Shown: positions 24,635 to 32,544 of the stretch, in pieces
How positions within the stretch are numbered: the stretch's first letter is position 1
How the letters are laid out: the number at the start of each line of letters is the position of its first letter
Origin: Candidatus Altimarinota bacterium
GTDB lineage: Bacteria; Patescibacteriota; Gracilibacteria; UBA4473
Assembly: GCA_021734395.1 (NCBI GenBank)
Contig: JAIPJB010000004.1
Coordinates: 62,001-126,000, forward strand
DNA length: 64,000 bases
Direction: 5' to 3'
Notes under the pieces: model-generated
The model's database searches: none
Told to the model about the DNA's origin: nothing
Seen by the model: the letters and a program-made list of their open reading frames with translations, nothing else
Made by a program: the position numbers and the translations under genes

Positions 24635-25070
24635 CCTTCTGACTTTATTTCAGAGCCTCCTTGAACTCATATGAAAACATATTACGTTTACATTCTCAGC
24701 AACAAATACAACAATGTCCTCTACATTGGAGTCACAAATGATCTGCCACGAAGAATAAGCCAACACAAACAAAAACAAATAAAAGGATTCACGCAAAAAT
24801 ATAACTGCACAAAACTGGTGTATTACGAAGCAACCAATAATATTTCCGCCGCACTTACTTACGAAAAACAACTCAAAAACTGGCACAGAAAGTGGAAAGA
24901 AAATCTGATTAATGAGTTCAACCCAAAATGGGAAGATATTGCTCTAAAGGAAGAATTACTCGGAGATGCTGAAACTAGTTCAGCATGACAATTATTTTTT
25001 ATTTATGTCTTTCTTTTTTATGATGCCTTTTCCTTTCTGTCATTCTGAATTCATTTCAGAATCTCCTGGC
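24635..25070. repeat. palindromic repeats framing the GIY-YIG gene
   Basis: Three related small hairpins share one design. The right one is ATTCTGAA-ttcat-TTCAGAAT (25042-25062). The middle one is ATGCTGAA-actag-TTCAGCAT (24966-24986) over the stop codon. The degenerate left one (about 24636-24658, CTTCTGAC then TTTCAGAG) precedes the ATG. Left and right copies match at about 22 of 28 aligned bases. They mark the probable borders of the inserted cassette. Confidence 0.7.
24671..24988 (+). CDS. GIY-YIG endonuclease family protein (mobile cassette)
   Basis: 105-residue YhbQ/UPF0213-type GIY-YIG domain: YVYILSNKYNNVLYIGVTND gives the two GIY/YIG strands, followed by catalytic Arg in PRRISQHK and a late Glu in AALTYEKQLKNWHRKW. 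Its C-terminus, GDAETSSA, is encoded by one arm and loop of a palindrome that crosses the stop codon. Related small GIY-YIG genes often carry such palindrome-encoded ends. It interrupts sufB-sufD and is flanked by similar palindromes, so I read it as an inserted cassette. Whether it cuts DNA is unknown. Confidence 0.88.
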   Translation: MKTYYVYILSNKYNNVLYIGVTNDLPRRISQHKQKQIKGFTQKYNCTKLVYYEATNNISAALTYEKQLKNWHRKWKENLINEFNPKWEDIALKEELLGDAETSSA

Positions 25071-25096
25071 ATCAGGATAAAAACAAATCATCATTC

Positions 25097-25627
25097 ATGA
25101 AATTAAAAAATCCACAAGGTACCAAAAAAATCATCGTTGGAAACAACGAAAAACAGGAAATTTTCCTGGAAGATTTTGAACCCGGCAAAAGAAGTTTTGA
25201 ATTGATTATCGAGCTCAAAGGAAAAAATGCCGAATGCCATGTCCAAGGACGAGCTCAAGCAACCAAAAAAGATGAAAAAACTTGGATCGTTCGCCAAATG
25301 TATCAAGGGGAAAATCAAACCGGCCTGATAGAACTCCGAGGCACAGCGGAAGATGAAAGTTTTCTGCAATTTGATGGTATGGCGATTCTTGAGCAATCTT
25401 CTAAAGATGCTGATGCACAGATCAATGAAAAGATCATTCTTTTTGACAAAGGCCGGGGAAAACTACTCCCCGTACTGACCGTAAAAACCGACAAAGTAAA
25501 GTCTGCCTCACACGGAGCCTCTATTGCTCCGGTAAACGAAGAACAAATCCTCTATCTCCAATCTCGAGGAATCCCTCAGAAAAAGGCAGAAAAAATACTC
25601 AAAGAAGGATTTTTACAGGGAATCTAA
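25097..25627 (+). CDS. sufD: short SufD-like scaffold protein
   Basis: 176 residues that match only the beta-helix C-terminal half of SufD: GIIELRG-type repeats, then NEKIILFDKGRGKLLPVLTV and SHGASIAPVNEEQILYLQSR with the final helix PQKKAEKILKEGFL. Full-length SufD has about 400 residues, so this is a minimal or truncated form, yet the frame is clean and the start has normal spacing. It may complete a minimal SufBCD complex. It is separated from sufB by the GIY-YIG cassette. No sufS or sufU follows; the next gene is convergent. Confidence 0.85.
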   Translation: MKLKNPQGTKKIIVGNNEKQEIFLEDFEPGKRSFELIIELKGKNAECHVQGRAQATKKDEKTWIVRQMYQGENQTGLIELRGTAEDESFLQFDGMAILEQSSKDADAQINEKIILFDKGRGKLLPVLTVKTDKVKSASHGASIAPVNEEQILYLQSRGIPQKKAEKILKEGFLQGI

Positions 25628-26460
25628 TTTCCCTTTTTCGAAGTGAGAACATTCTTCATGCTCTCTTTCACTTTTTGCATGAATTGATTGAGTTGTCCTT
25701 GTTTCTTCAGCTCTTTAAATTCCTCCAAAGAGAGAATTTTTGTTATCTTATTTAATTCTTCAGGAGATTGCGCATGGATATCGGAAAAATAATCTATATT
25801 TTTTAGTTGATTCGGAAAAAGCTTTATTTTCTTCTTTTTTACTTGAATAACAAGAACTTCTTTTTTGGATTTATTTTTCATTTCTATATCCTTTTTCCCA
25901 AACTCAACATGGCCTGGTCCTCGATATACTATTATGGGACCTTTCCCAAAAGAATCAGAAACATGCTCTACTTTCTGGTCAGAGTCACTCAATACAGGGG
26001 TTGAAGATTCGAAATAAGAATCAATGGTTGTTATATTCTGAATATTCTCTCCTTTTTGATCCACTTCACTCATAAAGGCATTAATAGCCGATACGTCTCT
26101 GTGTACATCAACTGTTATTTGTTCTTTTGGAGAAATAATAAAATCTTTTCCTCCTATTCTTACCTTTATCGATAACTTCTGATAATTATTCGTGATTTTT
26201 ACTTCTCTTAAGCGTTCAAAAATAATCTCTGCTTTTCCTTTTTGAATAGTTACTACAGAAAAATATTCCTTTGGTCTCGCTTCTCCTTCCTTCTCTGCCT
26301 CTTCTGTATTTTCATCTTTTTCTTTCTTTTCTTTCGGTTCTACCTCTCTTTTTTCTATAGAAAATTTTTGAGGAGAATTTTCCAAATCTTTTTCTTCTTC
26401 TCGCAATATTTGCTCTTCTTCTGAACTCTCAAAATTTTCCGTTTCGTTTTCTTTATTCAT
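25624..26460 (-). CDS. hypothetical highly charged protein
   Basis: 278 residues. The first 85 are almost entirely Glu, Lys, Asp and Ser (low complexity, probably disordered). A beta-rich region follows with two similar halves around SVVTIQKGKAEIIFERLREV and IIVYRGPGHVEFGKKDIEMK, each ending in a KLSIKVRIGG or EVLVIQVKKKK strand. The C-terminus is helical and basic. No signal peptide, no membrane helix, no recognised family. It shares a divergent promoter region with the small membrane protein at 26641 and overlaps the sufD stop by four bases. Confidence 0.65.
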   Translation of the reverse strand: MNKENETENFESSEEEQILREEEKDLENSPQKFSIEKREVEPKEKKEKDENTEEAEKEGEARPKEYFSVVTIQKGKAEIIFERLREVKITNNYQKLSIKVRIGGKDFIISPKEQITVDVHRDVSAINAFMSEVDQKGENIQNITTIDSYFESSTPVLSDSDQKVEHVSDSFGKGPIIVYRGPGHVEFGKKDIEMKNKSKKEVLVIQVKKKKIKLFPNQLKNIDYFSDIHAQSPEELNKITKILSLEEFKELKKQGQLNQFMQKVKESMKNVLTSKKGN

Positions 26461-26481
26461 ACTTATTTTTTAGGCGAAAGC

Positions 26482-26509
26482 AAAATACGCAAGATATATC
26501 CTTTGTCAA
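26482..26509 (-). promoter_or_regulatory. promoter of the charged-protein gene
   Basis: TTGACA, 16 bases, TATTTT, about 21 bases before the ATG. Confidence 0.65.
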
Positions 26510-26517
26510 CAGAATAT

Positions 26518-26546
26518 TTGACTTTTTTGGTTTTTATTTATAAAAT
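26518..26546 (+). promoter_or_regulatory. promoter of the small membrane protein gene
   Basis: TTGACT, 17 bases, TAAAAT. The RNA leader would be about 85-90 bases, unusually long for this genome, and ends in a strong Shine-Dalgarno sequence. Confidence 0.6.
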
Positions 26547-26640
26547 AGAGATTGTAACGAAACTAGATAATTATTTCATTATAAATAATGCGTCTTGGTT
26601 TTCGTTCCGCCAGGGCTCATTGAAAAAACGGAGGTATACT

Positions 26641-26898
26641 ATGCCACAAGATTCAAATTTATGGCTCACTCTTTTCTCAGGAGCTTTTGGTGTCATGTTC
26701 CTATTTATTGCTTTTCGTCTCTACAAAGGGAAGCAAAAATTATTAGAAGCTGGTCCCATGATGGAAAAAATAAAATATATGAAGCCCATGGAGGCTCGTG
26801 TTTTCCGTTGCCAAATGTTTTTCGGAACTTTTTCTGCTTTATTTCTGGCTATTACCCTAATAGCAATAACAATTGTAAATGTAAGCAAATGGTTCTGA
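26641..26898 (+). CDS. small two-helix membrane protein
   Basis: 85 residues with two transmembrane helices (about 8-27 and 59-80) joined by a basic loop, KGKQKLLEAGPMMEKIKYMK. The start is fixed by GGAGG seven bases upstream of the ATG. It has its own promoter and terminator. Family not recognised. It belongs to the minority of Shine-Dalgarno-led, stand-alone genes here, like those at 6260 and 51141. Confidence 0.7.
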   Translation: MPQDSNLWLTLFSGAFGVMFLFIAFRLYKGKQKLLEAGPMMEKIKYMKPMEARVFRCQMFFGTFSALFLAITLIAITIVNVSKWF

Positions 26899-26912
26899 TT
26901 TCTGCCCTGGTT

Positions 26913-26945
26913 AAAAAGCATCTGCTCTTTGCAGATGCTTTTTTT
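26913..26945 (+). terminator. rho-independent terminator
   Basis: AAAGCATCTGC and GCAGATGCTTT arms around TCTTT, followed by a T-run. It ends the small membrane protein gene and, through the A-run on its left, may also act on the pnp transcript. Confidence 0.88.
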
Positions 26946-26985
26946 CTTTCTATTAAAGATTGATCATTGAAGATTCAAAATTGAT

Positions 26986-29091
26986 TTATGCCTGCTTCAT
27001 AGAAAGCTGTGTCCGGCCCATTTTGTCGGTGCCAAGTACTTTGACTTTCACGGTGTCTCCCTCATTGGCTACATCGGATGGATGCTTTACGTGACCTTGA
27101 GCCATTTCTGAGACGTGTACCAGGGCTTCTTTCCCAGGTAAGTATTCGACGAAGACTCCGAAGTCTTGAACTGACTTCACCACGCCTTCAAAAACGTCTC
27201 CTACTTTCGGTTCATAGACCATAGCTTCGATAGCCGCACGAGCTTTTTTGGCATTTTCTTGATTCGTAGAGGTGATCATGATCAATCCATCATCTTCGAT
27301 ATCAATCGTCACATCATAATCTGCACACAATCCCTGAATTGTTTCACCTCCTTTTCCGATCACCACGCGAATAAATTCTGGGTTGATCTGGAAAGAATCA
27401 ATTCGTGGTGCATACTGACTCATTTCTTTTCGTGGCTCGGGCAGTACTTCTTTCATCTTCGAAAGAATGTGTGCGCGAGCTATTTTTGCTTTTTGAAGTG
27501 CCTCCTCTAGCAAAGAAAGTTTTAATCCTTTCACCTTGATATCCAGCTGTAAAGCAGTAATTCCTTCTTCGTCACCGGTGACTTTGAAGTCCATATCTCC
27601 GTCAAAATCCTCGAATGACATAATATCGGTCAGAATTTTGTAATCTTTTGCTTCGTTCATGAGCAATCCCATCGCTACACCCGCAATCGGTCGCTTAATA
27701 GGTACTCCTGCGTCCATCAGCGTGAGCGTCGACCCACAGACCGAAGCCATAGAAGAAGATCCATTACAGGTCAAAATCTCTGAAACAACTCGAACTGTAT
27801 ATGGGAAATTATCATTGATTCGATCAGGCATCACATAGCGCAGGGCACGTTCTGCTAAAGCACCATGCCCAATTTCACGTCGACTGGTCGAACGCATAGG
27901 CTTGATATCCCCAACCGAAAAGGGAGGGAAATTATAATGATGAATGTAGTATTTTTTGTATTCAGGCTGCTCTGGATCATCGAAAATCTGATGATCTCCT
28001 GGGCCGGCAATAGTCGTCATGGACAAAGCTTGAGTTTCTCCTCGCTGAAAAAGTGCAGATCCGTGTACACGTGGAAAAAGTCCAACATCGCAGGTCACCG
28101 GACGAATCTCATCAGCATCTCGATCATCAATTCGTTTTCCAGTCTCAAAAACTCTTTTGCGCATGACAGAGGCAAATCGTTTTTCAAAAAAGTACATCAA
28201 ATCGCCTTTGGTTACCTCTTCGTTTTCGATTTTTTCTGCAGCAGCATCGAGTAATTTTTCTTCCGCCACATGCATCGTTGCTTTAATATCTTTTTTCTCT
28301 TTTCCTTTAATAGATTCAAAATCAGCATCAGTTAAAACCTCATCAACCAGTTTTTTTGCTTCCTGGCTCGGTTCTTTTAGTGCGGGTTCTTTGATTGTTA
28401 CCCCACCAACTTTTTTGACCAATTCTTTTTGTGCCTGACAGATTTTTTTAATTTCTGCGTGTCCAAATTCAAAAGCGGCTAACATTTTTTCGTCAGAAAT
28501 CAATTGTGCTCCTGCTTCGACCATGAGAATTGCATCTTCGGTTCCAGCCAAAATCAGATCTAATTTTCCATTTTCAGTCTCATCAAATGTAGGATCCAAA
28601 AAGAAACTTCCGTCTTCTTTCATCCCGACACGAACTGCACCAATCGGTGCTTCAATAGGCAAACCGCCCAGCTGCACCGCCATAGATGCCGCGTTAATAG
28701 CCGTTGTTGTCACTGTATGCACTTCATCCGCTTGCAACAAGGTTCCCACAATCTGCACATCATTGCGCATGTTTTTTGGAAAGAGAGGTCTCAGCGGACG
28801 ATCAATCATTCGTGCCGTAAGAATTGCTGAATCCGGTGGTCTTGCTTCACGTTTATTAAAACGAGATCCTTTCATTTTTCCCGCCGCATAAAATTTTGGC
28901 TCAAAATCTACCATCATGGGAAAGAAGTCTGTGCCTTCTCTGGCATCATCGGTCATAGAAGCCGTAGCCAAAATAGAAATATCACCATAGGTAGCAAGTG
29001 CCGCACCATTGGCTTGATAAGCAAATCGACCAGTCTCAAATGACAGATCTTTATCCCCTATACGTACCGATACCGATTGAACATTGTTCAT
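26986..29091 (-). CDS. pnp: polyribonucleotide nucleotidyltransferase (PNPase)
   Basis: 701-residue PNPase, which degrades RNA 3' to 5' by phosphorolysis. Two RNase PH-like domains are visible (the first with EGTDFFPMMVDFEPKFYAAG and RMIDRPLRPLF; the second with FPRVHGSALFQRGETQAL and TSRREIGHGALAERAL), with a helical linker. A KH domain (FIRVVIGKGGETIQGL) and an S1 domain (VGDVFEGVVKSVQDFGVFVE) complete the C-terminus. It is downstream of rpsO, the classical rpsO-pnp order found across bacteria. Confidence 0.97.
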   Translation of the reverse strand: MNNVQSVSVRIGDKDLSFETGRFAYQANGAALATYGDISILATASMTDDAREGTDFFPMMVDFEPKFYAAGKMKGSRFNKREARPPDSAILTARMIDRPLRPLFPKNMRNDVQIVGTLLQADEVHTVTTTAINAASMAVQLGGLPIEAPIGAVRVGMKEDGSFFLDPTFDETENGKLDLILAGTEDAILMVEAGAQLISDEKMLAAFEFGHAEIKKICQAQKELVKKVGGVTIKEPALKEPSQEAKKLVDEVLTDADFESIKGKEKKDIKATMHVAEEKLLDAAAEKIENEEVTKGDLMYFFEKRFASVMRKRVFETGKRIDDRDADEIRPVTCDVGLFPRVHGSALFQRGETQALSMTTIAGPGDHQIFDDPEQPEYKKYYIHHYNFPPFSVGDIKPMRSTSRREIGHGALAERALRYVMPDRINDNFPYTVRVVSEILTCNGSSSMASVCGSTLTLMDAGVPIKRPIAGVAMGLLMNEAKDYKILTDIMSFEDFDGDMDFKVTGDEEGITALQLDIKVKGLKLSLLEEALQKAKIARAHILSKMKEVLPEPRKEMSQYAPRIDSFQINPEFIRVVIGKGGETIQGLCADYDVTIDIEDDGLIMITSTNQENAKKARAAIEAMVYEPKVGDVFEGVVKSVQDFGVFVEYLPGKEALVHVSEMAQGHVKHPSDVANEGDTVKVKVLGTDKMGRTQLSMKQA

Positions 29092-29210
29092 ATGAACTGA
29101 AGAAAAGATAGAGAGAGTGCTCCTTTCTCCGGCTCAGTCTTGAGGGCAAAATTCAGGAATTTTTCTTCTTCCAAATATCAGAAAGAAAAACGCCCCGTTT
29201 TACTCCCAAA

Positions 29211-29528
29211 TTACTTTCGGAGACCAAGAGCTTTCGTAACCTGCGTATATTTCTGTGCGTCATGCAACTGCAAATATTTGAGCATACGACGCCGCTTGCT
29301 GACCATTCCCAGAAGTCCGCGACGGGAATGCGTATCTCCAGGATGATCACGCAAATGGTCGGACAAACGACTGATTTTTTGTGTGAGAATCGCCACCTGT
29401 ACGGGAGCAGATCCTGTATCTTTTCCGTGTTCTTGGTGTGATTTCATCAGAGATTTTTTCTCTTCTTTACTCACAGGAGCTGTCGTTTTGGCAGCTGTCT
29501 TGGCCGATGCTTTTTTCTTTGCGGGCAT
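29211..29528 (-). CDS. rpsO: 30S ribosomal protein uS15
   Basis: 105-residue uS15: DTGSAPVQVAILTQKISRLS and HSRRGLLGMVSKRRRMLKYL are the rRNA-binding helices. It is about 16 residues longer than usual through an Ala/Lys/Thr-rich N-terminal extension (PAKKKASAKTAAKTTAPVSK) that resembles the tail of S20 in this genome and is probably disordered and RNA-contacting. The start is the ATG at 29528. pnp follows after about 120 bases. Confidence 0.95.
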   Translation of the reverse strand: MPAKKKASAKTAAKTTAPVSKEEKKSLMKSHQEHGKDTGSAPVQVAILTQKISRLSDHLRDHPGDTHSRRGLLGMVSKRRRMLKYLQLHDAQKYTQVTKALGLRK

Positions 29529-29550
29529 GAACAAAAATTTACGCGGGCGA

Positions 29551-29578
29551 ATTGTAGAAGTTCGCTGAGAATCGTCAA
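29551..29578 (-). promoter_or_regulatory. promoter of rpsO-pnp
   Basis: TTGACG, 16 bases, TACAAT, then TCGCCCGCG. It shares the CCCG discriminator with the rpsU, rpmA, rpmE and rpmG promoters. The leader is about 15 bases. Confidence 0.78.
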
Positions 29579-29597
29579 GTTTATTCGCAAAAAAGAT

Positions 29598-30185
29598 TTA
29601 GTCTTCCATATTTTCTTCCAAAATCTCTAAAATCATATCTGACCTCACCACATAGGAAAGCTCTTCCGATTTATCACCTCCTACAAGAATGCCAAAGATC
29701 TTTCCTTCTGCATCAAAAACAGGCGATCCAGAATTCCCCAAATTCGAAACACCGGAAATCGTGATAACATCTTTGTCTATCTGATCTTCCGTAATATTGG
29801 AAACCGAATGAACTTTCTGTTCTGTCAATCGAGAACCATCCATCCAAAAAATTTCACTTCCTACTGCTGGCGGACTGGTACTCCATTGAGGATAAATACC
29901 ACGCCAAGTCGGCAGACGAAAATACAACAGATCATTATCAAAATCACGAGCAACAATCTCTAATGGAACTGACTGCCATTGTAAAATTTTGTGATGTTCC
30001 AAAAGGTGATCGGCTGTCACAAAAACTTGATCTTGGATTGGAACCCCCATTCCAACAATATCTCCCGTACTATTCGAGAGCAAAATATGAAAAGGAACAT
30101 TGGTGGATGTACGAATCTCGACCTCAGGAACTTCTGTACAAGATAAAACAAACAAGGAAAAAAGGAGAATCACTATTTTTTTCAT
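29598..30185 (-). CDS. trypsin-like serine protease lipoprotein
   Basis: 195 residues. Signal peptide with lipobox LFVLSC (Cys16), so the mature protein is likely lipidated by Lgt and cut by LspA, both encoded in this window. A chymotrypsin-fold protease follows with His60 (VFVTADHLL), Asp around 81-85 (RDFDNDLLYF) and Ser152 in LGNSGSPVFD. It looks like an HtrA protease domain without a PDZ domain. Its place is the outer face of the membrane; substrates are unknown. It could serve processing or quality control of the many secreted proteins encoded nearby. Confidence 0.85.
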   Translation of the reverse strand: MKKIVILLFSLFVLSCTEVPEVEIRTSTNVPFHILLSNSTGDIVGMGVPIQDQVFVTADHLLEHHKILQWQSVPLEIVARDFDNDLLYFRLPTWRGIYPQWSTSPPAVGSEIFWMDGSRLTEQKVHSVSNITEDQIDKDVITISGVSNLGNSGSPVFDAEGKIFGILVGGDKSEELSYVVRSDMILEILEENMED

Positions 30186-30358
30186 TCCTCTGTATGGTAC
30201 AAAATTTCTTTGACTTTTTCTATACGAAACGCTAAAAATCCACCCGTTCTTCTCGTTCTTCTTTTTTCTTTCGAGATTCTCAAAATGTGTAATTATTTGG
30301 GACTTGCCGAAAGATTATAATCTTGAGCTTGCCGAAGGATGAAGAAGTGATCGACGAC

Positions 30359-30435
30359 GAGCGATTAGCTCAGCTGGCTAGAGCGCCTGCTTGACTCGCA
30401 GGAGGTCAGAGGTTCAAATCCTCTATCGCTCACCA
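30359..30435 (+). tRNA. tRNA-Val (GAC)
   Basis: 77-nt cloverleaf with encoded CCA. The acceptor stem GAGCGAT pairs perfectly with ATCGCTC; D-arm GCTC/GAGC, anticodon stem CCTGC/GCAGG and T-arm AGAGG-TTCAAAT-CCTCT all pair. The seven-base anticodon loop is TTGACTC, giving anticodon GAC for valine codons GUC/GUU. Position 37 is T, where a purine is usual. A TATAAT box about 40 bases upstream may be its promoter. Confidence 0.93.
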
Positions 30436-30496
30436 TTTGTCTTGGTGAAGTCATAGGAAAACCAAGCCGATCGAAAAGATCACATTGACAGGTTGC

Positions 30497-30524
30497 TTGA
30501 CTTTTTTTCCCCCGTCTCTAAAGT
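30497..30524 (+). promoter_or_regulatory. promoter of rpsT
   Basis: TTGACT, 16 bases, TAAAGT, then CTTTCGCG. It keeps the 16-base spacer of the other ribosomal promoters but has a weaker -10 box and discriminator. Confidence 0.65.
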
Positions 30525-30551
30525 CTTTCGCGAAATTATCTATCGATTCTC

Positions 30552-30947
30552 ATGCCCATTATTAAATCCGCTATCAAACGTGTTCGTCAGGAAAAAACCC
30601 GACGTATCCGAAATAATATTACGAAAAAAACCTATAAGTCACTAATAAAAGAATTCGAAAATTTGGTGTCTGAAAAAAAACTCGATGATGCCGCAAAACT
30701 GTATCCCCAACTCCAAAAAGCGCTCGATTTGGCAGTAAAGAAAAACATTCTTCACGCCAATAATGTCGGACGAAAAAAATCGCGTCTGGCGAAAATGCTT
30801 GAAGGGAAGGCAACTCCTCAAGTCAAAGCAACTGAGAAAAAAGCAAAATCTGGAGCAAAGAAAAAAAACTCAACGGCAAAAAAGAAAACTTCTGCGAAGA
30901 AAACAACGAAAAAATCCAGCACAGCAAAAAAGACAACCAAGAAATAA
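30552..30947 (+). CDS. rpsT: 30S ribosomal protein bS20
   Basis: 131-residue bS20. The first 87 residues are the normal three-helix protein (IKSAIKRVRQEKTRRIRNNI to NNVGRKKSRLAKML). A tail of about 40 residues of Lys, Ala, Thr and Ser follows (KKKTSAKKTTKKSSTAKKTT), like a histone H1 tail. Normal bS20 ends near residue 87. Similar Lys/Ala/Thr segments occur in S15 here, which suggests a lineage habit of lengthening rRNA-contacting tails. Confidence 0.92.
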   Translation: MPIIKSAIKRVRQEKTRRIRNNITKKTYKSLIKEFENLVSEKKLDDAAKLYPQLQKALDLAVKKNILHANNVGRKKSRLAKMLEGKATPQVKATEKKAKSGAKKKNSTAKKKTSAKKTTKKSSTAKKTTKK

Positions 30948-30951
30948 CTTT

Positions 30952-31041
30952 GTTGTTATTGCGAGTAATTAAGGAGAGCGTGGCAATCTACTTCCTCTTT
31001 TTGAGATTACTTCGGTCATTTCGTCCTCTGGTAATGACAAT
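30952..31041. repeat. degenerate MITE of the GTCATTGCGAG type
   Basis: The ends are near-inverted copies: TTGTTATTGC on the left against GTAATGACAA on the right. Inside, GGCAATCT faces GAGATTAC and GAGAGCG faces TTTCGTCCTC. This is the design of the GTCATTGCGAG palindromic elements dispersed in many genomes, here decayed. It fills most of the rpsT-lspA gap. Confidence 0.65.
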
Positions 31042-31048
31042 TCTGTTT

Positions 31049-31465
31049 TTACTTTCTTAATTCGTGCCAGAAAAAAAGAATTACTCCAGCCGTTATCCAA
31101 ATATCGGCAAAATTAAAAATGGGAAAATTCCAAAAACGCAAGAAATCTGTAACCGAACCAAAGAGTATGCGATCAATAAAATTTCCAGCCGCACCAGAAA
31201 AAAGGAATAAAAATGCCACACTTTCTGTTTTCATTAATTCTTTGCGAACCAATACCCACCCTAAAAATACTAAAAATACTGCGGTAAGAATCAGAAGAAG
31301 AAGTGGAGGAAATGGCAGAGAAAAAGCAATCCCGACATTTTCTGAGGCGTGTAATTCAAAAAAGGGCAAGACTTCTTTAGGCGGGGTAAAAAAAAGGCGT
31401 GCAGTAATTTTGGTCAGCTGATCAATCCCAAAGAGAATCACAAATGCGAAGAGAAGTTTTTTCAT
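31049..31465 (-). CDS. lspA: lipoprotein signal peptidase (signal peptidase II)
   Basis: 138-residue, four-helix membrane aspartyl protease that removes signal peptides from lipidated prolipoproteins. Catalytic aspartates are in GAAGNFIDRILFG and FNFADIWIT; the first helix contains FGIDQLTK, the usual D-x-x-(S/T)K element. The ATG overlaps the pabB stop as ATGA, which fixes the start. It is the last gene of the rpmE operon. Confidence 0.95.
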   Translation of the reverse strand: MKKLLFAFVILFGIDQLTKITARLFFTPPKEVLPFFELHASENVGIAFSLPFPPLLLLILTAVFLVFLGWVLVRKELMKTESVAFLFLFSGAAGNFIDRILFGSVTDFLRFWNFPIFNFADIWITAGVILFFWHELRK

Positions 31466-32544
31466 GTGCGGGTGCATTCTCGCAAAATCTCGGCCTTCTG
31501 CAAAGTTTCCTGCCATTCCGCGACTGCATCTGATTCGTACGTGATTCCGGCTCCCACCGGAAATCTCCATTTTCCATCTTGTGCAAATAATGTCCGGATC
31601 AGAATGTTAAATATTGATTCCTCAGGGGAAAATCGAACCCCAAATGTGCCCGTATAAAAGTCACGATCAAAATTTTCGAGTTCCAATATTTTCTCAACTA
31701 CTCGTTTTTTTGGTGCGCCGGAAATCGATCCTGCCGGCAATAACATTTCGAATTGTTCCCACGAAATATTATTTTGGGGCAAGCGGGCATATATTTCTGA
31801 GTGCGCATCCCAGTGGCTTTTTCGGTCAACCAAAACTCTTTCATTTTCCACCCATACTTTCTTGGCAATCTGCCCCAAATCATTGCGGAGTAAATCCGTC
31901 ACCATAGCGAGTTCTGAAATCTCTTTTTCATTCTGTTCCAAATATTCCCGATCACCGGTTCCTTTGATCGGAAAAGTAGAGAGAATATTTCCTTTTTGGG
32001 TCAGAAATACCTCTGGAGACATTGAACACATTTTTTGTTCAACAGTCCAAACAACACCTCCACAATGATTTTTTTTCAACTCTAAAAAGGAATGATAGAG
32101 CGATAAAAGAAGTTTCTCATCTGAAAGCTCTTCCGAAAGCTCATGGGCTAGATTTAAAACCCAGATGTCTCCTTGCTCAGAAGCGCTTTGCACGGACTTG
32201 ATCTGAGAACAAAAAGACTTTTCTGTCTCATTGGAGCAAGCAGTCAAATCTAAGGGCCATGAAAAATCATAATTCTGCAAAACTTGTGGAAAGTTTTTTT
32301 CCAAAAGTTTTCCACATTCCTCATCCGAATACCATTCCGGAAAATGCCAGAAACTCTTTTTATCACCCAAAAAAGAAGTCAGCGAAAAAAAAGGAAACGG
32401 TCCCGTGGAAAAGTCCGCTGATATTTTTTTTCCGATACCAAATACCCATCGTTCTTTTTCTCCTTCACGAAACGAAAAAAAGATTCCTTCTTGGCCTTCC
32501 AAAAGAGCCGAAGCAAAACATGCAAACCCTTGCGATATATTCAT
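31462..32544 (-). CDS. pabB: aminodeoxychorismate synthase component I
   Basis: 360-residue chorismate-utilising enzyme, somewhat short because the N-terminal half is reduced. Marks are SPEVFL, the PIKGTG motif (Lys here is typical of PabB, against Ala in anthranilate synthase), AMVTDLLRNDLGQIA, LPAGSISGAPKKR and VGAGITYESDAVAEW. It makes aminodeoxychorismate for pABA and folate, needing a glutaminase (PabA) and lyase (PabC) not seen here. The start ATG overlaps the rnc stop (ATGA). The dispersed 21-bp palindrome encodes VEQKMCS just before SPEVFL. Confidence 0.9.
   Translation of the reverse strand: MNISQGFACFASALLEGQEGIFFSFREGEKERWVFGIGKKISADFSTGPFPFFSLTSFLGDKKSFWHFPEWYSDEECGKLLEKNFPQVLQNYDFSWPLDLTACSNETEKSFCSQIKSVQSASEQGDIWVLNLAHELSEELSDEKLLLSLYHSFLELKKNHCGGVVWTVEQKMCSMSPEVFLTQKGNILSTFPIKGTGDREYLEQNEKEISELAMVTDLLRNDLGQIAKKVWVENERVLVDRKSHWDAHSEIYARLPQNNISWEQFEMLLPAGSISGAPKKRVVEKILELENFDRDFYTGTFGVRFSPEESIFNILIRTLFAQDGKWRFPVGAGITYESDAVAEWQETLQKAEILRECTRT
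32022..32042. repeat. dispersed 21-bp palindrome (in pabB)
   Basis: TTGAACA, seven bases, then TGTTCAA. Identical over all 21 bases to the mfd copy. Confidence 0.9.
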
